From the NCBI GenBank assembly GCA_029391995.1, contig CP113924.1, positions 899,001 to 963,000 on the forward strand: a stretch of 64,000 nucleotides of DNA. The letters are read 5' to 3'. Every line of letters begins with the position of its first letter. Position 1 is the stretch's first letter. The notes beneath the pieces are model-generated. The model worked only from the letters and a program-made list of their open reading frames with translations. It was not told the DNA's origin and made no database searches. Below, piece by piece: positions 28,749 to 40,211 of the stretch. The DNA is from Streptococcaceae bacterium ESL0729 (GTDB lineage: Bacteria > Bacillota > Bacilli > Lactobacillales > Streptococcaceae). The position numbers and the translations under genes were made by a program.

Positions 28749-30263
28749 CTATTTAAAGCTTGTAGTATTTTTAAATTCTTCAATTGCTCCATCAAGCAAG
28801 GCTTGATCTGGTAAATCTTTTGTTTCAACAATTGTTTGTAAAAGATCTGCATGCTTGGTATCAAAGAAATCAAATAATTGATCTTGGAATTCTAGAATGT
28901 TATCCACTGGGATGCTGTCTAAGAAACCATGAGTTAAAGCATAAAGAACTAAAACTTCTTTTTCAACTGGTAGTGGCTCATGAAGTGGTTGCTTCAAGAT
29001 TTCAATTGTGCGGCGTCCACGGCTTAATTTAGCCTGAGTTGCAGCATCGAGGTCACTACCAAACTGAGTGAAGGCCTCTAACTCCCTGTAACTTGCAAGG
29101 TCAAGACGTAAGGTACCTGATACCTTCTTCATTGCCTTAATTTGGGCACTACCACCAACACGAGATACAGAAGATCCTGCATCAATGGCTGGACGAATAC
29201 CTGAGTAGAATAAATCTGTTTCTAGGAAGATTTGTCCATCAGTGATTGAGATTACGTTTGTCGCAATATATCCTGAAATGTCCCCTGCTTGAGTTTCAAT
29301 AAATGGAAGGGCAGTCATTGAACCACCACCAAGTTCATCAGAAAGTTGAGCAGCACGCTCTAAAAGACGTGAATGCAAGTAGAATACATCCCCTGGGTAG
29401 GCCTCACGACCTGGAGGACGGCGAAGAAGAAGTGACAATTCACGGTAGGCAACGGCTTGTTTTGTTAAGTCATCATAAACGATTAAAACATGTTTTCCGT
29501 TGTACATGAATTCCTCACCCATAGCAGCTCCAGAGTAAGGAGCTAGATATAGAAGGGGAGCTGGTTGACTAGCACCAGCTGTCATTACGATTGTGTAATC
29601 CATAGCACCGTATTTTTTAAGGGTCTCAACCTGGTTACGGACAGTTGATTCTTTTTGACCGATGGCTACGTAGATACAAATCATATCCTTACCTTTTTGG
29701 TTAAGGATTGTATCGATTGCGATACTTGTTTTACCAGTTTGACGGTCACCAATGATAAGTTCACGTTGACCACGTCCAATTGGAACAAGGGCATCAATCG
29801 CCTTGATACCAGTTTGAAGTGGTTGGTTAACTGATTTACGTTGCATTACACCCGGTGCTGGGTATTCAACGGGACGAGATTTATCAGTCTTAATATCACC
29901 AAGACCATCGATTGGTTGTCCAAGTGGATTTACAACACGTCCAATCAGTGCTTCTCCAACTGGAACTTCCATGATTTTACCAGTTCTTTTGACAGTATCA
30001 CCCTCACGAATAGAGCTGTAATCACCAAGGATAATGATACCGATATCAGTTGACTCCAAATTTTGAGCCATTCCGTAAGAACCATTTGAAAACTCAAGAA
30101 GTTCTCCACTCATCGCATTTTCAAGACCATGCGCACGAGCAATACCATCCCCAATATATGTGATTATACCTGTCTCAGCAACTGAAAAATCTGGAGTAAA
30201 ATTTTCAATTTGCTCTTTTAAGAGCGAGCTGATTTCATTAGCATTAATAGCCAAATTTTTCAC
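28749..30263 (-). CDS. atpA: ATP synthase alpha subunit
   Basis: 504 residues. Non-catalytic nucleotide-binding F1 subunit. It has Walker [16 protein letters not shown] near residue 169, the VYVAIGQKxST motif ([13 protein letters not shown]) and the arginine-finger region ([20 protein letters not shown]). The start follows atpH by 6 bases. Confidence 0.97.
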   Translation of the reverse strand: MKNLAINANEISSLLKEQIENFTPDFSVAETGIITYIGDGIARAHGLENAMSGELLEFSNGSYGMAQNLESTDIGIIILGDYSSIREGDTVKRTGKIMEVPVGEALIGRVVNPLGQPIDGLGDIKTDKSRPVEYPAPGVMQRKSVNQPLQTGIKAIDALVPIGRGQRELIIGDRQTGKTSIAIDTILNQKGKDMICIYVAIGQKESTVRNQVETLKKYGAMDYTIVMTAGASQPAPLLYLAPYSGAAMGEEFMYNGKHVLIVYDDLTKQAVAYRELSLLLRRPPGREAYPGDVFYLHSRLLERAAQLSDELGGGSMTALPFIETQAGDISGYIATNVISITDGQIFLETDLFYSGIRPAIDAGSSVSRVGGSAQIKAMKKVSGTLRLDLASYRELEAFTQFGSDLDAATQAKLSRGRRTIEILKQPLHEPLPVEKEVLVLYALTHGFLDSIPVDNILEFQDQLFDFFDTKHADLLQTIVETKDLPDQALLDGAIEEFKNTTSFK

Positions 30264-30269
30264 CGCCTC

Positions 30270-30797
30270 CTACATTATTTCCTGTGTTAATTTTAATAAT
30301 TGTGCCTTAATACTTGAATCAATTATCTTACCACGGCTTTTTAAAACCATGCCACCGATAATCTTTTGATCCAAGCTATTAACAATTTCGACATCTTTTA
30401 AGTTGAATTTTTTAATGGCAATAGCCCTTACTTTTTCAAGCTGCCCACTTGTTAGTGGCACGGCTGAAATAACTTCAACTTCTGCAATTCCCTTAAGATC
30501 ATCAATTTTTAAAAGGGTCTGTTTTAAAATTTCTTCTAATGAAGAGATTCTTTTATTTACTATTAATAGTTTAAGAAAATTAGCTAATTCCTTAGAAAAA
30601 TTCTCACCAAGGCTATTAATAAGTGCTTCCTTTTTCGATTGTGCATATGAATTATCGAGGATGAAGGTCATTAGATTTGTTTGATCAATGATCTCAATTA
30701 AAGCTTCTACTTCCTCGGTAAGTTCATCAATTTTTCCAGCATCAGCAAAAGCTTCCAGCAAGGCCTTACTGTACCTATTTGATACAATTAAACTCAT
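30270..30797 (-). CDS. atpH: ATP synthase delta subunit
   Basis: 175 residues. It connects F1 to the peripheral stalk. The N-terminal YSKALLEAFADAG and C-terminal VEIVNSLDQKIIGGMVLKSRG are family hallmarks. Confidence 0.95.
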   Translation of the reverse strand: MSLIVSNRYSKALLEAFADAGKIDELTEEVEALIEIIDQTNLMTFILDNSYAQSKKEALINSLGENFSKELANFLKLLIVNKRISSLEEILKQTLLKIDDLKGIAEVEVISAVPLTSGQLEKVRAIAIKKFNLKDVEIVNSLDQKIIGGMVLKSRGKIIDSSIKAQLLKLTQEIM

Positions 30798-30805
30798 AAG
30801 CTCTC

Positions 30806-31315
30806 CTACTCATTGCCTAGTTTTTCAAGGTAGGCATCAATCAATCCTGATTGTGACTTCTCATCAAGTGAATTCCCAATTAATTTTTCAGCAAGTTTAA
30901 CTGAAATATCAGCAATCTCACCTTTAACATTTAAGAGGGCTTCATCATGTTCTCTTGAAATTTCCTCTGCCGCACGTTTTTTAAGGATAATAGCTTCCTC
31001 ACGTGCTTCTGTAATTATTTTATCACTACTTGTATTTGCAGTAGCTGTCGCGTCCTTTAAAATTTGACTAGCTTCTTTACGGCTAGTTGAAAGTTCAGCT
31101 TCACGACGCTTAGCAAGCTCTTCAGCCTTTGCTCTAGCTGCTTCTGCACCATCAATATCATCTGATATTTTTTTAGCCCTTTGCTCAAAGATGTTTGTAA
31201 TTGCACCCCAAGCAAACTTCTTAATAAGGACCATCAAGATTAAGACAGCCCCAGTAGCTACAAAGATATCTCCAAGCATGGTGCTTTTTTCAGTAGCTTC
31301 CAACATTATAAACAT
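30806..31315 (-). CDS. atpF: ATP synthase b subunit
   Basis: 169 residues. One N-terminal membrane helix (about 17-33) is followed by a long charged helix rich in Ala/Glu/Lys (EAARAKAEELAKRREAEL) that forms the peripheral stalk dimer. It lies between atpB and atpH as expected. Confidence 0.95.
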   Translation of the reverse strand: MFIMLEATEKSTMLGDIFVATGAVLILMVLIKKFAWGAITNIFEQRAKKISDDIDGAEAARAKAEELAKRREAELSTSRKEASQILKDATATANTSSDKIITEAREEAIILKKRAAEEISREHDEALLNVKGEIADISVKLAEKLIGNSLDEKSQSGLIDAYLEKLGNE

Positions 31316-31327
31316 TTTACCTACCCC

Positions 31328-32044
31328 TTAATCTTTTAGCTCTATTTTATGTGAAATGTAAACCATTGTTAGCGTTACAAAGATGTATGCCTGCAAGCAT
31401 GAAATAAAGATTGAAAAAGCAGTCCATAGAACTTCCAAAACAAGGGCAAGTCCTAACATGATTGGGTTTCCGTGTCCCATGCTGGTTAAGAGTCCAAGTA
31501 AAATTTCACCCGCAAAGATATTACCATATAGACGCAATCCAAGGGTTAAGAAATTTGTGAATTCTTCTAAGACATTAAAAGGTGATGTAACAATCGGAGT
31601 TAGGAAACTGTTTTTAATATATTTCTTAAATCCAAAATGCTCAACACCCATAAAGTTACTTAAAAGAACAACCATCAAAGCTAGACCTAGGGTAATACCT
31701 GGGTCAGCTGTTGGGCTCTTCCAAAGAGAAATTCCATCTTTTGTAACTAATTTTGTGACCAAACCAATGTTATTTGCGACCAACAAGAAGGTAAAAAGAA
31801 CAAAAGCCAGGGGACCAAATTTATTAATTTCGCCAGCTCCAGCATTATCTCTTACTATCTTATTAGTGAAATCAACAACCCATTCAAGGACATTTTGCTT
31901 GCCCTTGGGCTTGATTTGCATGTTGCGGCTGGCCCAAAAGACCAAACCAAATACAATTGTACATGCCAAGACGGTCATCAAAAGAACGGTACCATCAAAA
32001 TAAATAGGGCCAATATTAAAGACGAGGTCTTTTTCGTCACCCAT
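31328..32044 (-). CDS. atpB: ATP synthase a subunit
   Basis: 238 residues with five to six membrane helices. The essential Arg lies in LTLGLRLYGNIFAGE near residue 170. The C-terminal helix (FISCLQAYIFVTLTMVYI) is typical. It provides the ion half-channels next to the c-ring. Confidence 0.96.
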   Translation of the reverse strand: MGDEKDLVFNIGPIYFDGTVLLMTVLACTIVFGLVFWASRNMQIKPKGKQNVLEWVVDFTNKIVRDNAGAGEINKFGPLAFVLFTFLLVANNIGLVTKLVTKDGISLWKSPTADPGITLGLALMVVLLSNFMGVEHFGFKKYIKNSFLTPIVTSPFNVLEEFTNFLTLGLRLYGNIFAGEILLGLLTSMGHGNPIMLGLALVLEVLWTAFSIFISCLQAYIFVTLTMVYISHKIELKD

Positions 32045-32071
32045 TATTGTACCTCCAGTTATACTTGACTA

Positions 32072-32287
32072 CTAAAATTTACCTAGAAGTAAGAATGCAA
32101 TAACGATTGCAATGATTGCAAGTCCTTCAACAAGGGCTGCTCCAATAAACATTGCTCCACGAAGCTTATCTTCCATTTCTGGTTGACGCGCTGCTGATTG
32201 TATAAAGCTTGATGCAATCAATCCATTCCCAATAGCTGCTCCAAGAGCTGCAAGTCCAGCAACTAAGCCGACACCAATTCCTACCAT
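32072..32287 (-). CDS. atpE: ATP synthase c subunit
   Basis: 71 residues from the ATG at 32287, which has GAAAGAGG 8 bases upstream. An open upstream extension has no ribosome site and is rejected. A helical hairpin: helix 1 is Gly/Ala-rich (VGLVAGLAALGAAIGNG), the polar loop is RQPE, and helix 2 carries the ion-carrying Glu in ALVEGLAIIAIV. No extra Na+-site signature is evident, so H+ is assumed. First gene of the operon, as in streptococci and lactococci. Confidence 0.95.
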   Translation of the reverse strand: MVGIGVGLVAGLAALGAAIGNGLIASSFIQSAARQPEMEDKLRGAMFIGAALVEGLAIIAIVIAFLLLGKF

Positions 32288-32347
32288 GTGTAAAAACCTC
32301 TTTCTTTTATTTTTGATATAAGCGTAAGATATCAATTGAACAATGAA

Positions 32348-32376
32348 ATTCTAGTCCTTTTTTTCCCTTTTGTCAA
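32348..32376 (-). promoter_or_regulatory. Promoter of the ATP synthase operon
   Basis: TTGACA (32371-32376, perfect) and TAGAAT (32348-32353) are 17 bases apart on the minus strand. It is the strongest-looking housekeeping promoter in the window. The leader is about 55 bases. Confidence 0.88.
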
Positions 32377-32447
32377 ATAGTTTTCGAGCTTTTATTGAAA
32401 ATAATTCGGCACTTGCTGAAAGTTATTTTTTTAGCCCATAATCCCCT

Positions 32448-34682
32448 TTATTTCATCTTTTTAATGGAAAAATGCTTCCCCTGTCCCTTAATTATTATCT
32501 GCCCATCTAAATCTGTCCTAAATGTAGCTATACCATTTTTTTCAAACCTGTCCAAGGTCTCCTGATTGGGATGTTTGTAGATATTTTTTTGCCCACAAGA
32601 TATAAGGGCAATTTGAGGATTGATATGCTTTAAGAAGGCTTCTGAGGAGCTAGTTTTACTACCATGATGACCAGCCTTTAGTACATCAACAGGGAGTTTG
32701 GGATAGGTTGCCATCAAAAGCTCCTCCCCTTCTTCTTCTAAATCCCCCGTAAATAAGAAATTCTTGGTAAAAAGTTGCCCGTAAAGGACTAGGGAGTCAT
32801 TATTGGTCCCAAACTCCTTTGCCAGTCCTTCCTTGGGTGGTGAAAGAACCTGTAATTTAGAATTAAATATTTTCAGCTCCTCACCCGGTCTTGCTAAATG
32901 AATTTTTGTTTTTCCATCAATTTTCCTTAATTTTTCAAGTAAGACATTATTCTTCAAAGCTCCTTTAGTTAACCAAATCTCCTTAAGCTTAAAGTTTTTT
33001 GCAAGCTCCAAAAGGTCTCCCATATGATCTTCGTGGGCATGGGTTATAACTAAGGTATCAATCTTTCCAACTCCCTTACTCTTTAAATAAGGAATTAAGG
33101 TTCTTTTAGCATTTGCCTGCTTTTTTCGATTAGACCACTTTTCCTTGGAAGGTAAAGCAAGACTCCCTCCAAGATCAATTAGGACATTATTTTGGTTGTA
33201 TTTGTCCCTTAAAAAGATACTATCCCCTTGACCAACATCGACAAGTGACAGGTAGGTAGCTTGCGAAAATTTATTTAAAAATAGGAGGGCAAGTAAGAGC
33301 GGAGCTAAGATAATCATTCTTTTTTTGCTAAAATTATCTATTAAATAAAAGAGACCCAAGAAAACTAAGATGAGGATAAAAAGTGCTGGTTTTCCAAAAA
33401 CTATGGCTTTGATTGACCTGCTATCAAGCCCTGTAGCCAAAGCTTCTAGGTAGATAAAAAGATGGTTACAGGGAGCTAAAAGAATAGGAAAAATAAAGCT
33501 TACAAGAAGACAAAAAACAAGGACTGGAAGCAAGAGACTGGTAAAAAGAAAACCAAAAATAGGGGTTAAGACAATGGTCAGGGGTTGAAAACTATAGAAA
33601 AAGTAAATCGTCAGGGGAGCTGCTAGCAGGGAGAGGACGGCTGACTTTACAAGTTGATCCCACATTTTACTTTGAAGATTTATTTTTTGGCCCACAAGAC
33701 TTATGGCAAATGACAGGAAGAAGGACAGGACACCAGCTTCAGTCAAAAGAAAACTGGGCCTTACAAGGAGGAAAACCATAAGGGTTAAGGAAAAATTTTC
33801 CAGGCCCTTTACTCCATAATTTGATAGATTTTTTTGCAGTAAGCTCCGGCTAACAGATATGGAAAAGCCAGCTAGGCCACCATATATTATGGATAAGAGC
33901 AAAAGAGCGATATTACTTACCTGGGTACTTAGACCAAGCCTTAAAAAGAGCCATCTTAGCTTTTTGAGAAAAAAATTAACATGGACACCACTTAGGGCAA
34001 AAAGATGGACTATGCCAAGACCCGTATATAAATCACGCACCTCGGAAAATTCCCGGCTGTAAAAACCTAAAATCAGGCTCAGCATATACTTATCCATGGG
34101 CTTTGGTATTACCTGTTCAATATAGTCAATTAATCTTTTCCTTAAAGACTCCAGTAATTTCAAAGGATTAACGGTCCTTTGAACCCTTACCTGCCTTATC
34201 TCTTCTATATTAAGGAGCTGATAGATTCCCCTTGTTGCCAGATACTTTCGGTAGTCAAAACCATTTTCATTTCGCCTTTTTTCAGGCCGACTAAGGCTTG
34301 CTGAAACGTCAAAAATAAGATTAGCTTGCAGGCCCTTTAGCTTTTTTTGCTCCTCCTTCGATTTAATTTTATAAAAGGATTGGTAGTTACCCGCCTTATT
34401 TCGCCCAATAAATGATAGTTGATCACCATTAATATCGATACTATCAACCTTGACAGTCAAACTACTTACAGGGCTATCACTAAGTTTAATTCGTCTTTCC
34501 TGCCACAAATTAACCAGGAAAAAATAGGCCAGAAAGAACAGAACAATTAAAGGATAGCGATAATCAAAATTTTTAAAAAGCAGGATGAAGGCAATAAGTA
34601 AGAAGCTTAAATTTAAGAAATTAAAGCAAAAAACACTATAGTAGGCTAAAACTAGGGGACAAATTAGGTACATTTTTTTCAT
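32448..34682 (-). CDS. comEC: DNA uptake channel protein ComEC
   Basis: 744 residues. An N-terminal membrane region and an OB-like DUF4131 domain (about 1-170) precede the competence channel region with about eight helices (LFALSGVHVNFFLKKLR at the conserved LSGxH motif). The C-terminal metallo-beta-lactamase domain (from about 500) has LVDVGQGDSIFLR, the metal site THAHEDHMGD, FTGDLEEEGE and KAGHHGSKTS. It moves single-stranded DNA across the membrane in transformation. The frame is complete with no frameshift. It follows comEA by 29 bases. No clear terminator separates it from the atp promoter. Confidence 0.94.
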   Translation of the reverse strand: MKKMYLICPLVLAYYSVFCFNFLNLSFLLIAFILLFKNFDYRYPLIVLFFLAYFFLVNLWQERRIKLSDSPVSSLTVKVDSIDINGDQLSFIGRNKAGNYQSFYKIKSKEEQKKLKGLQANLIFDVSASLSRPEKRRNENGFDYRKYLATRGIYQLLNIEEIRQVRVQRTVNPLKLLESLRKRLIDYIEQVIPKPMDKYMLSLILGFYSREFSEVRDLYTGLGIVHLFALSGVHVNFFLKKLRWLFLRLGLSTQVSNIALLLLSIIYGGLAGFSISVSRSLLQKNLSNYGVKGLENFSLTLMVFLLVRPSFLLTEAGVLSFFLSFAISLVGQKINLQSKMWDQLVKSAVLSLLAAPLTIYFFYSFQPLTIVLTPIFGFLFTSLLLPVLVFCLLVSFIFPILLAPCNHLFIYLEALATGLDSRSIKAIVFGKPALFILILVFLGLFYLIDNFSKKRMIILAPLLLALLFLNKFSQATYLSLVDVGQGDSIFLRDKYNQNNVLIDLGGSLALPSKEKWSNRKKQANAKRTLIPYLKSKGVGKIDTLVITHAHEDHMGDLLELAKNFKLKEIWLTKGALKNNVLLEKLRKIDGKTKIHLARPGEELKIFNSKLQVLSPPKEGLAKEFGTNNDSLVLYGQLFTKNFLFTGDLEEEGEELLMATYPKLPVDVLKAGHHGSKTSSSEAFLKHINPQIALISCGQKNIYKHPNQETLDRFEKNGIATFRTDLDGQIIIKGQGKHFSIKKMK

Positions 34683-34711
34683 AGGCTATCTCTTATTCTT
34701 ATCTCTTATTC

Positions 34712-35392
34712 TTATTTAATAAGAATGCTATCTTTTAATTTTTCAAGGGATTTACTGCCAAAACCGCCAACCTTCTTTAGATCATCTGCACTTTTAAAAT
34801 TGCCATTTTCCTGGCGGTAGCTAAGAATATCTTGGGCTTTTTTAAGGCCTACGCCAGGCAAAGTCTGAAGTTCTGCCAAATCAGCTGTATTAATGTTTAC
34901 CTTATTGACTTGGTCTTCCTTACTAGAAGCAAGGTTTGGTTGATTTTTTTCACTGCCTGTAGGAGCTGATTCATCACCAATTTTCGCCACATAAACAACC
35001 ATCTCATCGCTCAATTTTTGGGCTAGATTGATAGATTTGGGATCACCATCCTGGCTGATACCACCTGCAAGTTTTAGGGCATCGTCAACCCTTGAATCAA
35101 GCTTTAGCTTGTAAATCCCAGGATTCATAACTTCACCCTTGACATCAACCATTAAAAATTCTTGCCTTCCTTTACTACCATCATCACTATCAGCTTCTTG
35201 ATTTTCTTGTTCCTTTTGTTCAAATTCCTTTAAAAGGCTACTACTGTCCATCTCCTGGTCTTTTCTACTTACTCCTTTTTCATTTACTAGTAGGAAGGCA
35301 AAAATACTTAAACTTAGAACGACGACTGCCAGTGAGCCTGATAAAAAATATTTATTTTTCCTTAATGTCTTGAGATAATCTTTCATTTCCAT
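34712..35392 (-). CDS. comEA: Competence DNA-binding protein ComEA
   Basis: 226 residues from the ATG at 35392, with AAAGGAG 9 bases upstream. An open upstream extension includes the ribosome site and is rejected. A membrane anchor (about 17-37) is followed by a polar linker, a SLBB domain (about 75-130: MVDVKGEVMNPGIYKL), a second linker and a C-terminal helix-hairpin-helix DNA-binding domain (VNINTADLAELQTLPGVGLK, then ILSYRQENGNF). It is the surface receptor that pulls in double-stranded DNA for ComEC. Intact. Confidence 0.93.
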   Translation of the reverse strand: MEMKDYLKTLRKNKYFLSGSLAVVVLSLSIFAFLLVNEKGVSRKDQEMDSSSLLKEFEQKEQENQEADSDDGSKGRQEFLMVDVKGEVMNPGIYKLKLDSRVDDALKLAGGISQDGDPKSINLAQKLSDEMVVYVAKIGDESAPTGSEKNQPNLASSKEDQVNKVNINTADLAELQTLPGVGLKKAQDILSYRQENGNFKSADDLKKVGGFGSKSLEKLKDSILIK

Positions 35393-35415
35393 CTTACATA
35401 ACTCCTTTATAAGTC

Positions 35416-35423
35416 TATACGAA
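35416..35423 (-). promoter_or_regulatory. Possible ComX (com-box) promoter element at comEA
   Basis: Minus-strand TTCGTATA matches the com-box TACGAATA at 6 of 8 positions. It is preceded by a T-run and stands 10 bases before the ribosome site. It overlaps the tail of the preceding terminator. Candidate only. Confidence 0.35.
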
Positions 35424-35450
35424 AAAATCCCCAATTTTACTCGGGGATTT
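35421..35450 (-). terminator. Terminator after the ABC-2 exporter genes
   Basis: AAATCCCC and GGGGATTT (35425-35432 and 35443-35450) form an 8-bp stem with a T-run in the minus direction, directly after the permease stop. Confidence 0.85.
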
Positions 35451-35454
35451 TAGT

Positions 35455-36681
35455 TTATCGGTTTTTAAAATTGTTTATTAGCTGGCGAATAATCTTATCA
35501 TCGCTATAACTTAAGACATTTCTAGCATATATTTTTTCAGCTCCCTTGGTAACCAAAAAGACAGTAAAAATTTCAATTACAAGGGCAATAATCGCTTCCT
35601 TCATGCTAGCATACTGAATGGCAAGCCTTGTTGGCATGAGGGATTGCGAGATAAAGGGCACATAGGACAGGATTTTGATAATTAAGTTTCCAGGAGAGCC
35701 AGAAACTCCAAATCCAATGAGGTATCCGACCATTGAAAGATAGGTAACTGGAGCTACAGCTTGCTGAACTTGACTTTGATCATTAACTAAAGAGGCCACA
35801 ATTGATGCTAGAACCAAATAACCAAAGAGGGCAACTAGTACCATAACAATTGTAATGGCTATAAAAGATAGGTCGACACCTGAAATAAAGGATAGACCAA
35901 TGGCCACCAGCTCATTTTTCCTAAGGAAGAAATAGGCTACTAGACCACTAGCAAGGTAAATCAGTATCTGAGTGCAGGCTAGGGCAAAGATACCAAATAG
36001 TTTTCCGTAGTACTGGACTTTAGCACTAGTTGCTGCTAGAAGAATTTCCATGATTCTTGAAGATTTTTCATTGGCGATTTCCTGGGCAATCATTCCCACA
36101 TAGATGGTTAAAAGGGTAAAGATAAAAATACCTGTAATGGTACTTACCAAGGAATTAGCCGCATTAGCTACGACTCCTCCCACCTTGTCATCACCTTTTT
36201 TATCAACACTTTTAACGGTCAGATCAGCATTTTTTTCAAGGGCTGCAATTTGATCACTGGTCAAATTGAGTTTTTGAGCCTGGGCTAAAAATTGATATTG
36301 GTTTAAAATTTTCCTGATTGAACTTTCATCTACCTTGGCATTGGCTTGACTTGAAACGATTAGACTATATTTGCCATCTGTATCCTCAAGGTAGCCGTCA
36401 ATCTCTTCCTTATCAAGTTGCTCTTGAGCAGCCTGGGCATTTGCCACATCTGAAAGCTCAAGCTTTTGAGCACCTTCACCTTCAATGAACTTACTTAGGG
36501 CAGGTTCATTGACAATGGCTAGTTTTGGAGCACCTGAATCTTGAAGATTCATAAATAAGAAGGTTAGACCAATCCCAATTAGGGCAACTGTCAAAGGAGA
36601 TAAAACAATGCCCCAGTAACCAATGGACTTAATTCTTGACTTGTAGACCTGTCTTGCGACAATAAATGTTTCTCTAATCAT
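35455..36681 (-). CDS. ABC-2 type exporter permease (NatB-like)
   Basis: 408 residues. One membrane helix near 22-46, a large extracellular domain (about 47-185), then five or six helices in the C-terminal half (AQEIANEKSSRIMEILLA between them). This is the NatB/YhaP layout. Members export sodium, antimicrobial compounds or unknown substrates; the cargo cannot be assigned here. It overlaps the ATPase gene by 8 bases, so the two are one unit. Confidence 0.85.
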   Translation of the reverse strand: MIRETFIVARQVYKSRIKSIGYWGIVLSPLTVALIGIGLTFLFMNLQDSGAPKLAIVNEPALSKFIEGEGAQKLELSDVANAQAAQEQLDKEEIDGYLEDTDGKYSLIVSSQANAKVDESSIRKILNQYQFLAQAQKLNLTSDQIAALEKNADLTVKSVDKKGDDKVGGVVANAANSLVSTITGIFIFTLLTIYVGMIAQEIANEKSSRIMEILLAATSAKVQYYGKLFGIFALACTQILIYLASGLVAYFFLRKNELVAIGLSFISGVDLSFIAITIVMVLVALFGYLVLASIVASLVNDQSQVQQAVAPVTYLSMVGYLIGFGVSGSPGNLIIKILSYVPFISQSLMPTRLAIQYASMKEAIIALVIEIFTVFLVTKGAEKIYARNVLSYSDDKIIRQLINNFKNR

Positions 36682-37573
36682 TTACAGCAACCTCCCTTCT
36701 GAAAATTTCATCAAGACTTGGAGGTGACTGGACAAAGGACTGAACATAGCCATTTCGACTAACATAGCTAAAGACCCCATGCCCTGCTTCAGCATCCCTA
36801 AGCTTCAAAAGTCGTCCTTGACCGCTTTTATTAAGGCTTAAAACTCCATCAAGAGCTAGGAGGCTCTCATCAGAATCTGGAGATTCCAAGTAAATTTCTG
36901 TCCGGCCGAATTGATTTCTAATGTGGCCGATATCTCCTTGAAGGACAGCCCGCCCCTGCTTCAGCATGGTTAGATTATCTGATAGTCGCTCGACCCCATC
37001 CATATTATGACTTGAAAAAATAATGGCTGCTCCCTTATCCTTTAGACGGTTAATCTCCTGCATCATAAGGGCAGTATTGACGGGATCAAGACCTGTAAAG
37101 GGCTCGTCTAATATTAAAAATTCAGGTTCATGAATAATTGTTGCAATCAACTGGATTTTTTGGGCATTCCCCTTGGAAAGGCTTTGAACCTTGTCGGTAA
37201 CCTTACCTACAACCTCAAGGGTGTCCATCCACTTTAATAATTTTTCCTTGGCGTCAGCTCTCTTCATCCCATGAAGTTCTGCAAAATAGATAATTTGATC
37301 TTCCACAGTTACCTTCTGATAAAGACCACGCTCCTCTGGTAAAAATCCAATCTTCTTTTTAAGACTTCCTGTGATTTTTTGACCCTGCCAGCTGATTTTT
37401 GAACCCTTGTCAGCATTTATAAAATCTAAAATCATCCTAAAGGTAGTCGTCTTACCGGCTCCATTTTGTCCAATCAGCCCCATGACCTCACCAGGCCTTA
37501 CTGTCATATTTAAATTATCAACAGCTTTTTTGGTGCCAAAGGTCTTGCTGACATTTTCTAACTCTAAAGTCAT
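36674..37573 (-). CDS. ABC exporter ATP-binding protein (NatA-like)
   Basis: 299 residues. Walker A GQNGAGKTTTFRMI, signature SLSKGNAQK, Walker B FLILDEPFTGLDP and H-loop SSHNMDG are intact. A C-terminal domain of about 80 residues follows, ending in PSLDEIFRREVAV, typical of the family with DUF4162. It partners with the downstream permease. GAGAGGAG precedes the start. Confidence 0.9.
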   Translation of the reverse strand: MTLELENVSKTFGTKKAVDNLNMTVRPGEVMGLIGQNGAGKTTTFRMILDFINADKGSKISWQGQKITGSLKKKIGFLPEERGLYQKVTVEDQIIYFAELHGMKRADAKEKLLKWMDTLEVVGKVTDKVQSLSKGNAQKIQLIATIIHEPEFLILDEPFTGLDPVNTALMMQEINRLKDKGAAIIFSSHNMDGVERLSDNLTMLKQGRAVLQGDIGHIRNQFGRTEIYLESPDSDESLLALDGVLSLNKSGQGRLLKLRDAEAGHGVFSYVSRNGYVQSFVQSPPSLDEIFRREVAVND

Positions 37574-37699
37574 TAATACTCCTCTCTTGGTTTAATTTTC
37601 CTTAGTTTAACTTCTTTTCTTATTCATTTTCCTACAAATTACAAAGATTTTTTAGCTTAGGTTTTGGCCCAAGCTTTGGGTTATTGTAACATATAATAT

Positions 37700-37740
37700 A
37701 AAAAAAAGAACACCCTAAAGTGTTTTAGGTGTGTTCTTTA
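37700..37740 (-). terminator. Terminator of the hrcA-grpE-dnaK operon
   Basis: A long stem (minus AAAGAACACaCCTAAA with TTTAGGgTGTTCTTT) has a short loop and a T-run. It lies directly after dnaK. No dnaJ follows. Confidence 0.88.
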
Positions 37741-37747
37741 AAAATTA

Positions 37748-39607
<1,860 letters not shown>

Positions 39608-39661
39608 TTATTTCGTTTTTATTTTATAGTTTAAAGACATTTCAGTCAAAAATTTTGTTGA

Positions 39662-40189
39662 TTACTGAGCTACTACAACCATGCTTGGTCTTAAAACTCG
39701 GTCATGAAGTTTGTAACCCTTTTGGAAGACTTGCACAATTGTATCAGCCGGATGTTCATCATCTGCTGGAACAGTCTGGACTGCCATATGGAAGTTAGGA
39801 TCAAAAGCTCCTTCAGTTGAAATTTCTTCAACTCCCTCTTCTTTTAGGGCATTTGATAGGCTCTCTTGAACCATCTCAATTCCTTTTTTAACTGACTCAT
39901 CCATTCCTTCGACAAGGAGAGCACGCTCTAAGTTATCAAGACTTGGGATAATTTTTTTAGCCAAATCCTGTGAACGATACTTTTGGATACTTTGGCGTTC
40001 TTCAACTCCGCGACGCTGAATGTTTTGCATTTCAGCTGCCGTACGAAGGTACTTATCTTCAAGCTCATCAGCCTTCTTCTGAAGAAGTTCAAGCTCACTT
40101 AACTCTTCGACAAGCTCCTTGGCTTCTTCAACCAAATTTTCTTCAACTTCTTCTGCTCGTTCTTCTTTTTTTAAATCTTCCTTAGACAC
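39662..40189 (-). CDS. grpE: Nucleotide exchange factor GrpE
   Basis: 175 residues. An acidic, unstructured N-terminus ([20 protein letters not shown]) leads into a long coiled coil. The C-terminal beta domain carries NPNFHMAVQ-type motif ([16 protein letters not shown]) and the family end [11 protein letters not shown]. It releases ADP from DnaK. It follows hrcA by 22 bases. Confidence 0.95.
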   Translation of the reverse strand: MSKEDLKKEERAEEVEENLVEEAKELVEELSELELLQKKADELEDKYLRTAAEMQNIQRRGVEERQSIQKYRSQDLAKKIIPSLDNLERALLVEGMDESVKKGIEMVQESLSNALKEEGVEEISTEGAFDPNFHMAVQTVPADDEHPADTIVQVFQKGYKLHDRVLRPSMVVVAQ

Positions 40190-40211
40190 ATTTTTCTCCT
40201 TATCTTTTCAA

